Source of the DNA: Paenibacillus sp. OK003
GTDB taxonomy: Bacteria; Bacillota; Bacilli; Paenibacillales; Paenibacillaceae
Reading direction: 5' to 3'
Assembly (NCBI RefSeq): GCF_900109515.1
Contig: NZ_FOBD01000007.1
Span: 1 to 64,000 of the forward strand
DNA length: 64,000 bases
The notes below the pieces were generated by a model. That model was given only the letters and a program-made list of their open reading frames with translations. It made no database searches and was not told the DNA's origin. The stretch's first letter is position 1, and each line of letters opens with the position of its first letter. Made by a program: the position numbers and the translations under genes. Positions 26,030-34,583 of this stretch are shown here, in pieces.

Positions 26030-26437
26030 CTAAAAAAAATGCTGCACTTCACGTGGCAGTCCTGTACGCAAACAAAATTTCTCCAGTGATTCATCCGGCT
26101 CTGGCATCACTCCTGAAGTTAGAAGCTGTATGGCAAAACGATTGGCCTGTCTCTCCAGCTTGCCTGGGGCAAAATAGGAGTGTTCCTCCAGAAAGAACCG
26201 GTTTATGCCTTTGTGTAATCGGTCATGTCCAAGTTCATGGGCACACACGAAACGCTGCCATTCCGGCGGTAAATCATTGTGAATAACGATAAATCTGCGA
26301 CGGAGCTTTCGGAAATACAGTCCTTTGGTAGACTTGCCCAGATTGGTGAACCGGATCTGTATTCCAATGGCTCTGGCAATGCTGAAAGGGCAGTTTGTCC
26401 GGTGTTTTCGAATCAGCTTTGTTACCATGTCATCCAT
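26030..26437 (-). CDS. ImmA/IrrE-type metallopeptidase (DUF955)
   Basis: A 135-residue zinc protease with HELGH at about residues 67-71. In mobile elements such as ICEBs1 this family cleaves the partner XRE repressor to induce the element; in other bacteria it triggers stress responses. It is directly downstream of the XRE gene (42 bp), the usual repressor/anti-repressor pairing. The small size and lack of other early phage genes suggest a domesticated or decayed control module. Whether it controls the tail cluster 10 kb away is speculative. Confidence 0.82.
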   Translation of the reverse strand: MDDMVTKLIRKHRTNCPFSIARAIGIQIRFTNLGKSTKGLYFRKLRRRFIVIHNDLPPEWQRFVCAHELGHDRLHKGINRFFLEEHSYFAPGKLERQANRFAIQLLTSGVMPEPDESLEKFCLRTGLPREVQHFF

Positions 26438-26479
26438 ATCATCTCACCTGCTGCTTTAGTTTGTTCAGCTTGAAATGCT

Positions 26480-26926
26480 TCATGGGCGCTCGTCCGGATC
26501 GTTCGTTTTTTTGCGTTTGTTCATCTGTTTGGCTTCCCAGAACAGACCTGTCAGGACATCCTTGATCCGTTTCTTATCCTCATCATCCAGCGGGATGCCG
26601 TCAAACATCAGATCATCCTCGTCTTCCAGCATCTTTTTGAAATCCCGACGGTCCTTGTACGTTGCCCATTCTGGAGCGTCATGGAGCTCACTTGCTGGTT
26701 TTCCGCTTTCCAGATACCCGGCCTGTTTCATCATATCCGCGTAGGGAACCGAGAGTGCGTCGGAGATTTTGCGGATGGTAGCAGGCTTGGGAACTCCGCG
26801 AACCCCATTCTCAATGCGTGAAATTTGCGAGTTGCTGATTCCTGCTGCTTCGGCGAGCTGGTTGATGCTGTATCCCTGTTGCTCGCGCAGTTGTTTCAGA
26901 TAAGGACCAAAAGCGTGCTCCACCAT
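26480..26926 (-). CDS. XRE-family repressor
   Basis: A 148-residue regulator. The Cro/CI-type helix-turn-helix covers about residues 6-62 (YLKQLREQQGYSINQLAEAA, then GISNSQISRIENGVRGVPKP). The rest is acidic and helical (MLEDEDDLMFDGIPLDDEDK), probably for oligomerisation and as the target of the adjacent protease. AAAGGAG eight bases upstream fixes the ATG. It is in an operon with the ImmA-like gene. Confidence 0.85.
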   Translation of the reverse strand: MVEHAFGPYLKQLREQQGYSINQLAEAAGISNSQISRIENGVRGVPKPATIRKISDALSVPYADMMKQAGYLESGKPASELHDAPEWATYKDRRDFKKMLEDEDDLMFDGIPLDDEDKKRIKDVLTGLFWEAKQMNKRKKTNDPDERP

Positions 26927-27019
26927 TCATGCCACTCCTTTGATTCGTACAAGTGCTTGAATTAAAAAGAAGCTAGTTGGATGGGGGAGGTAGATGTGCG
27001 TTCTATGCCCGTTCCGGAT

Positions 27020-27132
27020 TCGGATCGTTCTTTTGATCGCTGTTATCCCCGGATTTCCTATTTCACTTTCTAAAGGGAGAAATCCGGGGATAAAGGCGAA
27101 CGCTTCGCTTCTTCAGAATCGATTCCGTCTCC
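27020..27132 (+). repeat. Interspersed hairpin repeat, copy 1
   Basis: Begins at CGGATCGTTC and ends at CCGTCTCC. The core is a perfect 14-bp inverted repeat, TTATCCCCGGATTT (27043-27056) with AAATCCGGGGATAA (27080-27093). A second part (GCGAACGCTTCGCTTC, TTCAGAATCGATTCCG) follows. A second copy lies inverted at 61675-61797, with changed but still pairing stem bases. Non-coding on both strands. Confidence 0.65.
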
Positions 27133-27717
27133 TTCACTGCGTATGCGCGTGACCATACTTCTAGCCCATCGTCCAAAACGGAGTAGCTTCTTTATAAAAA
27201 TCAAATGACTTATACGAGGATCTTTAATTATCTGTACTATATCGTATATATACCATTAGGTAAAGAGATATGAAACAATTATGCCAAAAGGCAAAGGAAA
27301 TGAGAGCGCGGGTTTTATTTTATAGTTAAAACGACCCAAAATGAAGGTTTACGCCGATCCCCAGAAAGTGGTATCCTCAAATAGAAATACGAACAAAATA
27401 CGAACAAAATGTAAAGTTGAGACAAGTTGGATGATGAGGAAAATGAATTATTTCTGCTTCATAGCTGACTTAAACTGATTCCAAAAGGCAACAGAAAAAA
27501 CTTGAAAAATGCCGTTACTATTTCAGAGAACTGGATAACCCTAATAAAAGGAGTATTTTGTATTCATCCCAAGAGCGATTCAAATCAGCAATAGGTAGAT
27601 CGAAATGCTTCTATTCGTCTATCTATTGTACCCGTAAGCGACTGGAATCGAATAATACAAAATACCAAAGATGAGATGAATGCGAGTTTAACTGACCCTT
27701 TAAGGAGGAGAATGAAT
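27133..27717. other. Long non-coding interval before the ArpU-like gene, with an 11-bp direct repeat
   Basis: No gene is supported here. ATACGAACAAA occurs twice in tandem (27387-27408), which could be a repressor site, possibly for the XRE protein encoded upstream. The rest is AT-rich with several potential -10 boxes, and I see no further structure. Confidence 0.35.
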
Positions 27718-28200
27718 ATGGAACTGATGCTGCCCGAATTGGACCGACGCAAAACACAGACTGCTGTTGAAGCCGCGCTGGAAAAATACCGGATTTATAA
27801 AACAATTGCTTTTGAAGAACGAGAGGTGATGGTGACGGCGAGTTACGCTGAGCGTTTCCATGGTGCAACGAATGTGACCGGGGATTCCACTGCCAGAACG
27901 GCAATCTATAATGTGGATGTACAGCGCGCACGTCAGGCGTACTGCGATACGATTGATTTTGTGGTATCTCGACTGAGCGAGAAGGAACGTGTACTTGTCA
28001 GCGAACGTTATCTGAAGGATGACGATGTATTTGATTATAAAGTGTATAACCATGTGTTTGACCCGCCTGTCAGCAAGGATACGTATACGAAGATTCGGAC
28101 ACGTGCGTTCTATAAAATGGCGCTGGCTCTCTCAGATCGGGGTCTGATGAATATGGAGCCGTTATCCGCCTCTCGCAAAGAGCGACAGAAGCTGGGCTAA
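27718..28200 (+). CDS. ArpU-family phage late transcriptional activator
   Basis: A 160-residue sigma-like protein of the ArpU/RinA type that controls late (often lysis and tail) genes in Gram-positive phages. Supporting features are the helical N-terminus (LPELDRRKTQTAVEAALEKY), the central Tyr/Arg-rich stretch, and the C-terminal sigma-4-like part LSEKERVLVSERYLKDDDVF followed by YTKIRTRAFYKMALALSDRG. AAGGAGG sits nine bases before the ATG at 27718. It is not inside the tail cluster, but it is the only phage-type positive regulator in the window. Confidence 0.65.
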   Translation: MELMLPELDRRKTQTAVEAALEKYRIYKTIAFEEREVMVTASYAERFHGATNVTGDSTARTAIYNVDVQRARQAYCDTIDFVVSRLSEKERVLVSERYLKDDDVFDYKVYNHVFDPPVSKDTYTKIRTRAFYKMALALSDRGLMNMEPLSASRKERQKLG

Positions 28201-28294
28201 ATTGAAGCAAGAAGTTCAACCTTTTATATCCTTCGCTGATTGTATACAATAATTGAAAACAACACTAAGGATGAGTCAAAGGAGAGGAATCCGC

Positions 28295-29965
28295 ATGACG
28301 GAACAAGCCGGAATGCAGGAGATGTACACACTGAAGACGATCGCGGAAACGCTCAACACATCCAACGACCTGAATCTGATGCTGGATACGGTACTCGGCA
28401 AACTGTTGGAACTGACGGGATTGACGACGGGCTGGGTGTTCCTGATCAATAATCAGGGAGAGTACTCCTGTATTGCTGATTACAGTTTGCCTCCTGCTCT
28501 GCTGCATCATGACAAGCAGCCGATGCGCTGTGGGTCTTGCTGGTGCGTGAATCGCTTCCGGGACGGGAGATTGGATAATGCCGTCAATATTATTAATTGC
28601 AAACGCCTGGAGGATGCCGTGGATCATCAATGGGGAGATACCCATGACATCACCCATCATGCAACGGTTCCGCTCCGCTCGGGGGAGAGGATGCTGGGAC
28701 TGCTGAATGTTGCTGCGCCAGGGAAAGAGCATTTTAGTAATAGTGAGCTGGCGCTTTTGCAGGCTGTAGCTTATCAGATCGGTAGTGCAATGGAGCGGAT
28801 GCGATTATATAGCGCAGAGCAAAGGCGAGCGGATCTGTATGTCAGGCTGGGGGAGTTCAGCCGATCGCTGGGCGTGATGGTCAACGATTGCAACAGTGGA
28901 GACGATATGGCTAAGACAGTTGTAAAGCTGCTCGGGCATCATTACGATTGGCCTTTTGCCGCACTGTTATCACAGAAGAATGGAAGTTTTATGGTACAGG
29001 CGGCTCATGCCCACAGCAAGTCCGAAATGATGACACTTTCTGGACTCTCTCCAGAGTTGGAGACTCGCATGCATCATGTGATTGATTCTCATCGGGCTAT
29101 GGTATTGTCGGCAACGGAAATCCATGATGTTTCTGCCATCTGCAATACCGGGCTCCCTATGTCTGTTTTGGCTTCAGGCTTGGCGGCTCCCATCCCATTA
29201 AGTTCTCCTGGCGAAACGGCAGTACTGGTGGTTGGATTGGGTTCGGCCAATGGCTTCCTTCAGGCAGATCGTGAGGTTTTCGATGCACTCGCTGAACATA
29301 TTACAGCCTCGTGGGAGAGTCTGAGACTGGTATACAAACGCCGGGAATTAACCCGACTGGAGGAACGAAACCGTTTGGCTCGGGATTTGCATGATTCGGT
29401 GAACCAAATTTTGTTCTCCCTGTCCCTTACAGCCAAAGGGGCGGAGAGCATGTTATCCGGATCACCACAGATGCATCCCGCTGCGGAAGCGATGAAGGAT
29501 ATACGTTCCTTGTCACAGGAAGCATTGAAGGAAATGCGTGCCTTGATCATGCAGCTTCGTCCGGCGGGGTTGGAGTCTGGTCTGCTCAGTGCACTGCAGG
29601 AATATGGTACAGGACAGGGATTACAGGTCGTTGTACATCGGACAGGTATGCGCTCCTTACCTCAAAGTATTGAGGAAGGTTTATGGCGTATTGGACAGGA
29701 AGCGCTCAATAATGTACGTAAACATGCGGGAGTCCCTTCCGCTGAGATATCCCTCCAGCTAAGCGATCAGGAAGCGATATTAATCGTTACAGATCGTGGA
29801 AAAGGGGGAGCCAAAAAGCGGGAGGCCTTGCCTGCCAGTTCACTTGGTCTGTCCATCATGAGAGAACGGGCCCAATCGCTGGGCGGCAGACTTGAACTTG
29901 TGAGTTCATCCCGTAAGGGAACATCGGTAACGGTCGTCATTCCACTTCCGTCCGAATCTGTATAA
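28295..29965 (+). CDS. GAF-domain sensor histidine kinase (HisKA_3, NarL-partner type)
   Basis: A 556-residue soluble kinase with no transmembrane segment. GAF 1 (about 20-165) carries a cysteine cluster, C79, C82, C84 and C102 (RCGSCWCVN ... NIINC), which could bind metal, iron-sulfur or redox signals. A second GAF-like region covers about 185-340. Dimerisation and phosphoacceptor segment RLARDLHDSVNQ has H366. The ATPase domain has IGQEALNNVRKHA (N box), DRGKGG and SSLGLSIMRERAQSLGG. ATG 28295 follows AAAGGAGAGG. It is in an operon with the response regulator 19 bp downstream. The signal is unknown. Confidence 0.88.
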   Translation: MTEQAGMQEMYTLKTIAETLNTSNDLNLMLDTVLGKLLELTGLTTGWVFLINNQGEYSCIADYSLPPALLHHDKQPMRCGSCWCVNRFRDGRLDNAVNIINCKRLEDAVDHQWGDTHDITHHATVPLRSGERMLGLLNVAAPGKEHFSNSELALLQAVAYQIGSAMERMRLYSAEQRRADLYVRLGEFSRSLGVMVNDCNSGDDMAKTVVKLLGHHYDWPFAALLSQKNGSFMVQAAHAHSKSEMMTLSGLSPELETRMHHVIDSHRAMVLSATEIHDVSAICNTGLPMSVLASGLAAPIPLSSPGETAVLVVGLGSANGFLQADREVFDALAEHITASWESLRLVYKRRELTRLEERNRLARDLHDSVNQILFSLSLTAKGAESMLSGSPQMHPAAEAMKDIRSLSQEALKEMRALIMQLRPAGLESGLLSALQEYGTGQGLQVVVHRTGMRSLPQSIEEGLWRIGQEALNNVRKHAGVPSAEISLQLSDQEAILIVTDRGKGGAKKREALPASSLGLSIMRERAQSLGGRLELVSSSRKGTSVTVVIPLPSESV

Positions 29966-29983
29966 AATCAGGGGGAAGAAGAC

Positions 29984-30721
29984 ATGCCGATTACGATTTT
30001 ACTCGCGGACGATCATGCCATGGTGAGGCGCGGGTTGCACGTTTTTTTGTCCACACAGCGAGATATGGAAGTCGTCGGAGAAGCGGCGAACGGACAGGAA
30101 GCACTGGAACAAGCAGAACAACTTCATCCGGATGTGGTATTAATGGATCTGCATATGCCGGTGCTTGACGGGATCGAGACGGCGAGAAGGCTTCGTTCGA
30201 TCTTGCCTGGAATCCGTATCATCGTACTTACGTCCTTTTCCGATCAGGATCATGTTGTACCCGCCGTACGCGCAGGAGTGAAGGGATATCTGCTGAAAGA
30301 TATTGAGCCAGAGGATCTTGCCGTTGCCATCCGTAATGTGCATGCAGGTCAGGTAGAGCTTCATCCAGCCGCAGCAGGACAATTAATGCATGTGATGGCT
30401 TCGTCTGAACTGTCGATGAATGAACAGCATGGACGTGCAAATCCACATAAGGACACTTCACATAACGACACTCCGGCTCAGAACAAGGAACGGAACGGTC
30501 AAGTAAATGAAACTTCTCATGGACCGGACATGCTCACCCGTCGGGAAAGAGAGGTTCTGGGGCTGATCGCACAAGGGTTGAGTAATAAAGAGATCGCCAT
30601 CAAACTAATCATTACCGAGAAAACGGTGAAAACCCATGTCAGTCATCTTTTGGACAAATTGGGACTGGCAGACCGCACACAAGCTGCGCTTCATGCTGTA
30701 AGAAATGGCTGGGTCGTCTGA
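29984..30721 (+). CDS. NarL/LuxR-family response regulator
   Basis: A 245-residue DNA-binding regulator. The receiver domain has acidic pocket DD at 9-10, phosphorylation site D55 (LMDLHMP) and K of KGYLLKD. The LuxR-type HTH is at about 180-240 (LTRREREVLGLIAQGLSNKE, KTVKTHVSHLLDKLGLADRT). The linker between them is unusually long and polar (HGRANPHKDTSHNDTPAQNK). It partners the GAF kinase upstream and ends at a strong terminator. The targets are not evident. Confidence 0.93.
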   Translation: MPITILLADDHAMVRRGLHVFLSTQRDMEVVGEAANGQEALEQAEQLHPDVVLMDLHMPVLDGIETARRLRSILPGIRIIVLTSFSDQDHVVPAVRAGVKGYLLKDIEPEDLAVAIRNVHAGQVELHPAAAGQLMHVMASSELSMNEQHGRANPHKDTSHNDTPAQNKERNGQVNETSHGPDMLTRREREVLGLIAQGLSNKEIAIKLIITEKTVKTHVSHLLDKLGLADRTQAALHAVRNGWVV

Positions 30722-30756
30722 TCCATTCTGACATATTCTCAGTCTAAAGTCGTAGA

Positions 30757-30785
30757 AACTCAACCCAAAGGTTGAGTTTTTTTGT
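30757..30785 (+). terminator. Intrinsic terminator of the two-component operon
   Basis: AACTCAACC, loop CAAA, GGTTGAGTT, T7 run. Confidence 0.9.
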
Positions 30786-30903
30786 GCTGCAAGTTAAGTC
30801 TATCTGCCGACGATTCCAAGGTGGAAGCAAGGTAAGATGAGAGTAGAGAAAGTTGAATCGAAGAGATGGAATATCTATATAAAATCGAAGGAGAGTGACC
30901 TAG

Positions 30904-31479
30904 ATGAATATTATCATTTTGGCAGGCAGTAATCGGAAAAATGCAACCAGTACACGTTTAGGGGAATATGCCGTGGAGGTAATTAGCGGTCAGGGGCATG
31001 AAGCCAGCTTGTTCGACTTATATCAGACACCACTCCCATTCTATGCACCGGATGAAAAACAGAATGAAGATCAGCATCTGTCTGACCTGAACACACGTAT
31101 GCTCGCAGCAGATGCCATTATCCTGTCTACGCCAGAGTATCATGGCAGCATCAGCGGTGTACTCAAAAATGCATTGGATCACCTGAGCCAGGCTCATTTC
31201 AGTGGTAAACCGGTATTGTCCATCAGCTCAGCAGGAGGTGCGGTGGGCGTAAGCTCGCTTTTGCAGCTGCAGGCGATTATTCGCAATTTGCACGGTATTA
31301 ACGCGCAGGAGTGGATTTCCATTGGTGGTGCACAGCGCAGAAGATTTGAAGCAACGTTTGACGGATACGAAGAATTTGAAGGCAGTCAGGACATTGAGGA
31401 TCGGATCAAACGCGTGATTGGTTCATTTTTGCACCTTGCCGAGACATTAACTGCAGTACGGAAGCCGTCCGAGAGTTAA
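30904..31479 (+). CDS. NADPH-dependent FMN reductase family protein
   Basis: A 191-residue flavodoxin-like reductase (YieF/AzoR-like group). The FMN phosphate loop is LAGSNRKNATSTRL near the N-terminus. STPEYHGSISGVLKNALDHL is the family signature that contacts flavin and forms the dimer interface. It probably reduces quinones, azo compounds or flavin. GGAGAG is present upstream of the ATG, and the gene is followed at 19 bp by the VOC genes, so it likely starts a three-gene operon. Confidence 0.88.
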   Translation: MNIIILAGSNRKNATSTRLGEYAVEVISGQGHEASLFDLYQTPLPFYAPDEKQNEDQHLSDLNTRMLAADAIILSTPEYHGSISGVLKNALDHLSQAHFSGKPVLSISSAGGAVGVSSLLQLQAIIRNLHGINAQEWISIGGAQRRRFEATFDGYEEFEGSQDIEDRIKRVIGSFLHLAETLTAVRKPSES

Positions 31480-31498
31480 GAGAAAGGAGGTTTTCATC

Positions 31499-31969
31499 AT
31501 GATTAAAGGCATATTTGAGACTCATCTGAATGTAACGGATCTGGAGAGATCCCATCATTTTTATGAACAGATTGTTGGATTGCAGCATGCTTATGGGCAG
31601 AAGGAACGTGGGAACTCCTTTTACTGGATTGGCGGTGAAGGCAACGCGATGCTCGGACTGTGGCAAAAGGACCCTTCCGAGGTGCAGCGACAGCATTTTG
31701 CTTTTCAGGTATCGTTGGAGGACATGAAGCAAGCTGTCACTTACCTGGAGGATAAAGGGATCAAGACGCATAACTTTTTGGATGATGATATTGGCGAGTT
31801 ATATGTATTTGGATGGATGCCGGCTGTGTCCGTGTATTTTACCGATCCGGATGGTCATTCTCTGGAATTCATATCGATGCTCCCGGATGAAGCGAAGCCG
31901 GAACTTGGCATGGTGCCTTGGAGTGAGTGGGAGAAGATGAACGGTCGGGTGAAGGAGGACACAGCATGA
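31499..31969 (+). CDS. VOC-superfamily protein (glyoxalase/bleomycin-resistance fold)
   Basis: A 156-residue single-module VOC protein. The first beta-alpha-beta-beta unit has ETHLNVTDLERSHHFYEQIV. The C-terminal part has VYFTDPDGHSLEFISML, where the glutamate is a usual metal ligand. Substrate unknown; thiol transfer or dioxygenase chemistry is possible. AAAGGAGG upstream. The stop overlaps the next VOC gene by 4 bp. Confidence 0.88.
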   Translation: MIKGIFETHLNVTDLERSHHFYEQIVGLQHAYGQKERGNSFYWIGGEGNAMLGLWQKDPSEVQRQHFAFQVSLEDMKQAVTYLEDKGIKTHNFLDDDIGELYVFGWMPAVSVYFTDPDGHSLEFISMLPDEAKPELGMVPWSEWEKMNGRVKEDTA

Positions 31970-32601
31970 TTTTTGAAGAGGTCAAATGTTATACAGCACG
32001 ATTGGAAGACATCAGACCATTTTATGTGGATACTTTGGGATTGGAGTTGCTTGAGGAATGCCAGTATTCATTTACGATACGAGTTGGATTAACGAAGATG
32101 ATATTCGCTGAAAGTAGAACAGAACAGGAACCCTTTTACCACTTCGCGTGGATGATTCCAGCAAATCGTTTTCAGGAGGCCAAAGCGTGGGCAGCGCAGC
32201 GCGTATCTCTAAGTGTGAATGAGGGCCGGGATGAGACCTATTCAACCAATTGGAACTCCAATTCCCTTTATTTCGAAGACCCGGCGGGTAACATTCTGGA
32301 GCTGATTGCTCATCATACCGTTCATAACGAGAGTGATCGCCCCTTTTCGGAGAAGGATCTGCAGCAGGTGTGTGAGGTGGGACTTGTCACGGAAGATGTG
32401 CTTTCTGCGGTAGATGAACTTGAGCAGATGGGATTGAAGCGATGGAGAGCGATTAGCGATACCTTTGCCCCTGTTGGGGATGTGAACGGTCTGTTTATTG
32501 TGGTGAAGAAGGAGCGAACCTGGTTCTTTTCGGAGCAAAAAGCAAACATATATCCGCTGGAAGTGTCCATTCGTGATGTTGGAAGACTTCGAATCGGCTA
32601 A
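31966..32601 (+). CDS. VOC-superfamily protein, two-module
   Basis: A 211-residue protein. The first module has FEEVKCYTARLEDIRPFYVD and YFEDPAGNILELIAHH. The second half (VCEVGLVTEDVLSAVDELEQ, then FAPVGDVNGLFIVVKKERTW) looks like a second, shorter VOC module. ATG 31966 overlaps the upstream stop (ATGA) and follows GAAGGAGG. Function unknown; co-expression with a flavin reductase suggests small-molecule detoxification. Confidence 0.82.
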   Translation: MIFEEVKCYTARLEDIRPFYVDTLGLELLEECQYSFTIRVGLTKMIFAESRTEQEPFYHFAWMIPANRFQEAKAWAAQRVSLSVNEGRDETYSTNWNSNSLYFEDPAGNILELIAHHTVHNESDRPFSEKDLQQVCEVGLVTEDVLSAVDELEQMGLKRWRAISDTFAPVGDVNGLFIVVKKERTWFFSEQKANIYPLEVSIRDVGRLRIG

Positions 32602-32744
32602 AATGGCGGAACAGCAGGCAAAACGGTCATATGTGCACCATTTGAATCATCTTATAGAAGTAAACGCTTTAAAAAGAGTGTTTTGCTAAAAAACTGTTGC
32701 TGGTCGTGTGTATATCAGGATTCGCATCGATGAAGGGTGGTGGC

Positions 32745-33698
32745 ATGTTGGATCGACGTTTGTTGGAAGAAGGGCTGGCTGTTATTGTCTCCAGTCGGGA
32801 GCGTACAGGAGATTTATGGCACGCCCATTATGGGGCGGGAGCTATTGCGGCTTATTTTTGGTTGCGGGAAAATCGTCTCACTGCCCTTGCGGCGGGCAGT
32901 GTTACAGCTGAGGCGAAAGCGATGCTTCGCCAGCACGGATTGAACGATGGCTTGACCTCCCGGAAGGGGGGGATTTTGCCAAGGGAAGAGGCCGAAGCGC
33001 GTATTACAGCAGCGCTGGATCGAACCATCGGAGAGCTGCACTGGGTTGGTCATCAGGCCATCTATGGTGCCCTAAGTCTAAAAGCCATTCGTGAACTGGA
33101 TGGTTGGGGCACGGAGCAGGACATGGATCAGATGGTTGAACTTATTGATTCTTTTGAGCGAACCATTCCAGGTAGATCCTGGGTAAACACAACGGTGAAA
33201 GAAATTCGCAGCTTGAAGTTAAGTGAGGCAGACGGATTCCCTGATATAGAACGCCCGGAACAATTGTCCCGGCTGATTCTGGATGAGCTTGGTGCATTTC
33301 GTACCATCTATCAGGTAGAAGCACATCATGATCTGATCGGCCACATGCTAACCTACGGGCACGCGCTTAATATATTATTTGAACTGGATTATCCTGCTTT
33401 ATTCCATAAAGGCATTCCGCCTTTTCTTACCATGGTCAAGGCGCTGCGACTGAGCCGAGATGTGGATGCCGATCAGGAGATGCCGACGCTGCAATCTCCA
33501 GTCGATCGTCTGCCATTGATCCGTGCAGAACGCTCTGTTGCACTTCCACATGAACTGGAATACTGGCTCACCGACAGACGTTCCCGCGATTGGCATGGAG
33601 GTCATCTGTTCAAATTTCCATTCAGCTTCTACCATCATGCCAGAAACGGAAATTCGGTTCCGGAAAGCTGGGAAAACTTCCGTTATATTATCGCGTAA
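32745..33698 (+). CDS. Conserved-looking protein of unknown function, histidine-rich
   Basis: A 317-residue soluble protein I do not recognise. Several conserved-looking histidine segments stand out: LWHAHYGAGAIAAYFWLREN, HWVGHQAIYGALSLKAI, YQVEAHHDLIGHMLTYGHAL and RDWHGGHLFKFPFSFYHHA. They resemble metal-ligand spacing in helical oxygenases, but no known signature fits. ATG 32745 (MLDRRLLEEGL) follows AAGGGTGGTGG; upstream in-frame starts lack a site. It has its own terminator. Confidence 0.6.
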   Translation: MLDRRLLEEGLAVIVSSRERTGDLWHAHYGAGAIAAYFWLRENRLTALAAGSVTAEAKAMLRQHGLNDGLTSRKGGILPREEAEARITAALDRTIGELHWVGHQAIYGALSLKAIRELDGWGTEQDMDQMVELIDSFERTIPGRSWVNTTVKEIRSLKLSEADGFPDIERPEQLSRLILDELGAFRTIYQVEAHHDLIGHMLTYGHALNILFELDYPALFHKGIPPFLTMVKALRLSRDVDADQEMPTLQSPVDRLPLIRAERSVALPHELEYWLTDRRSRDWHGGHLFKFPFSFYHHARNGNSVPESWENFRYIIA

Positions 33699-33716
33699 GC
33701 AAAATACGTTTAAGAG

Positions 33717-33752
33717 AGCACAGCTTGAGATGGCTGTGCTTCTTCTTTTTTA
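33717..33752 (+). terminator. Intrinsic terminator
   Basis: AGCACAGC, 8-base loop, GCTGTGCT, then TCTTCTTTTTT. It ends the histidine-rich protein gene and reaches the 3' end of the convergent membrane protein gene. Confidence 0.85.
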
Positions 33753-34232
33753 ACGCAGCCATATTTCAAGGATAAACAGGAGCAGAATAACTCTGGACGC
33801 CAGCATGTATGGTGATTTTCGCATGGGCTGACGCGCTGACCATATTCCCCAGGAACTCATAAGCGCGATACTGCCCCAGAACACCCACAAGGGAATGCCT
33901 TCGGGCGTAAACGGAAAGGACAGGGAGGGCAGACCTGCGTTGCGAGCCCCAAGAAGAACAGTTGTCATATAGACGAGCACTAGGAAAAGTAACTCCAATA
34001 GCAGAGTTTGCAGCCAGAAATAATAGATGTGCAGCACTCGAAGCAGAATGACTGTGACCAGGATCAACAGGATACCAACGGATGAGAATGTTGCAGCGGT
34101 CCATCCAATGAGTGATGAAGTTACAACATCTGCTTCCTGATAAAAGGTGTACATTGTCAACGAATACATAACGGGGCCAGCCATATAACTGGTAATAGCA
34201 ATCCACAGATAGAACCAGAGCTTTTTTTTCAT
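33750..34232 (-). CDS. Small multi-pass membrane protein, unknown
   Basis: About 160 residues with four to five hydrophobic helices (FYLWIAITSYMAGPVMYSLT, FSSVGILLILVTVILLRVL, LLLELLFLVLVYMTTVLL, GIPLWVFWGSIALMSSWGIW, VILLLFILEIWL). No known motif. ATG 34232 is chosen because the in-frame ATG at 34244 touches the AAAGG site. It converges with the preceding gene and diverges from the DUF4127 gene. Confidence 0.6.
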   Translation of the reverse strand: MKKKLWFYLWIAITSYMAGPVMYSLTMYTFYQEADVVTSSLIGWTAATFSSVGILLILVTVILLRVLHIYYFWLQTLLLELLFLVLVYMTTVLLGARNAGLPSLSFPFTPEGIPLWVFWGSIALMSSWGIWSARQPMRKSPYMLASRVILLLFILEIWLR

Positions 34233-34387
34233 GATCGTATCCATCCTTTATGGTAAATAGGGTTAGAAAGGCCACTTATATCATATAAACAGCATCAGGA
34301 ATGGATTTGTTGGTTTATCCGGTAAACTCTCCGCAAGAAACCGACGTTTAACCGCCATGATGGCGACAACAAATAGATGTAATCCAT

Positions 34388-34518
34388 ACGGATAACCGTC
34401 AGCGCGACCGATTCAAACATGTAAGATTGTATTATCGGATCAGCAGCAAGCGACCTATCCCGATAAGCACATACGCTAATGTACGGTCCGGCCAAGGGTC
34501 GTTTTTTTTGTGCGGTGA
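34388..34518 (+). promoter_or_regulatory. Structured element with terminator, copy 1 (leader of DUF4127 gene)
   Basis: Homologous to 36509-36643. Shared strings include TGTAAGATTGTATTATCGG followed by ATCA, AGCAA, AGCACATACGCTAATGTAC, CCGGCC and TTTTTTTGTGCGGTGA. Structure: TTATCGG ... CCGATAA (34432-34466), a small ACAT/ATGT hairpin, and a terminator ACGGTCC/GGGTCGT (34483-34502) with a T8 run. It lies 66 bp before the DUF4127 start. Attenuator, riboswitch or small RNA are all possible; I do not know the family. Confidence 0.6.
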
Positions 34519-34583
34519 GTGCACACTTGCTCTGATCGGGTACTAAAGAAAGACTGAATATAACTAACAGGAGGTTTTCGGAT

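Noticed and set aside
27387..27408. LexA box in the ATACGAACAAA repeat
   Set aside because: CGAAC half-sites are in direct, not inverted, orientation, so the LexA dyad is absent.
32659..32674. cre-like AGTAAACGCTTTAA before the histidine-rich protein gene
   Set aside because: Two or more departures from the consensus and no promoter boxes arranged with it.
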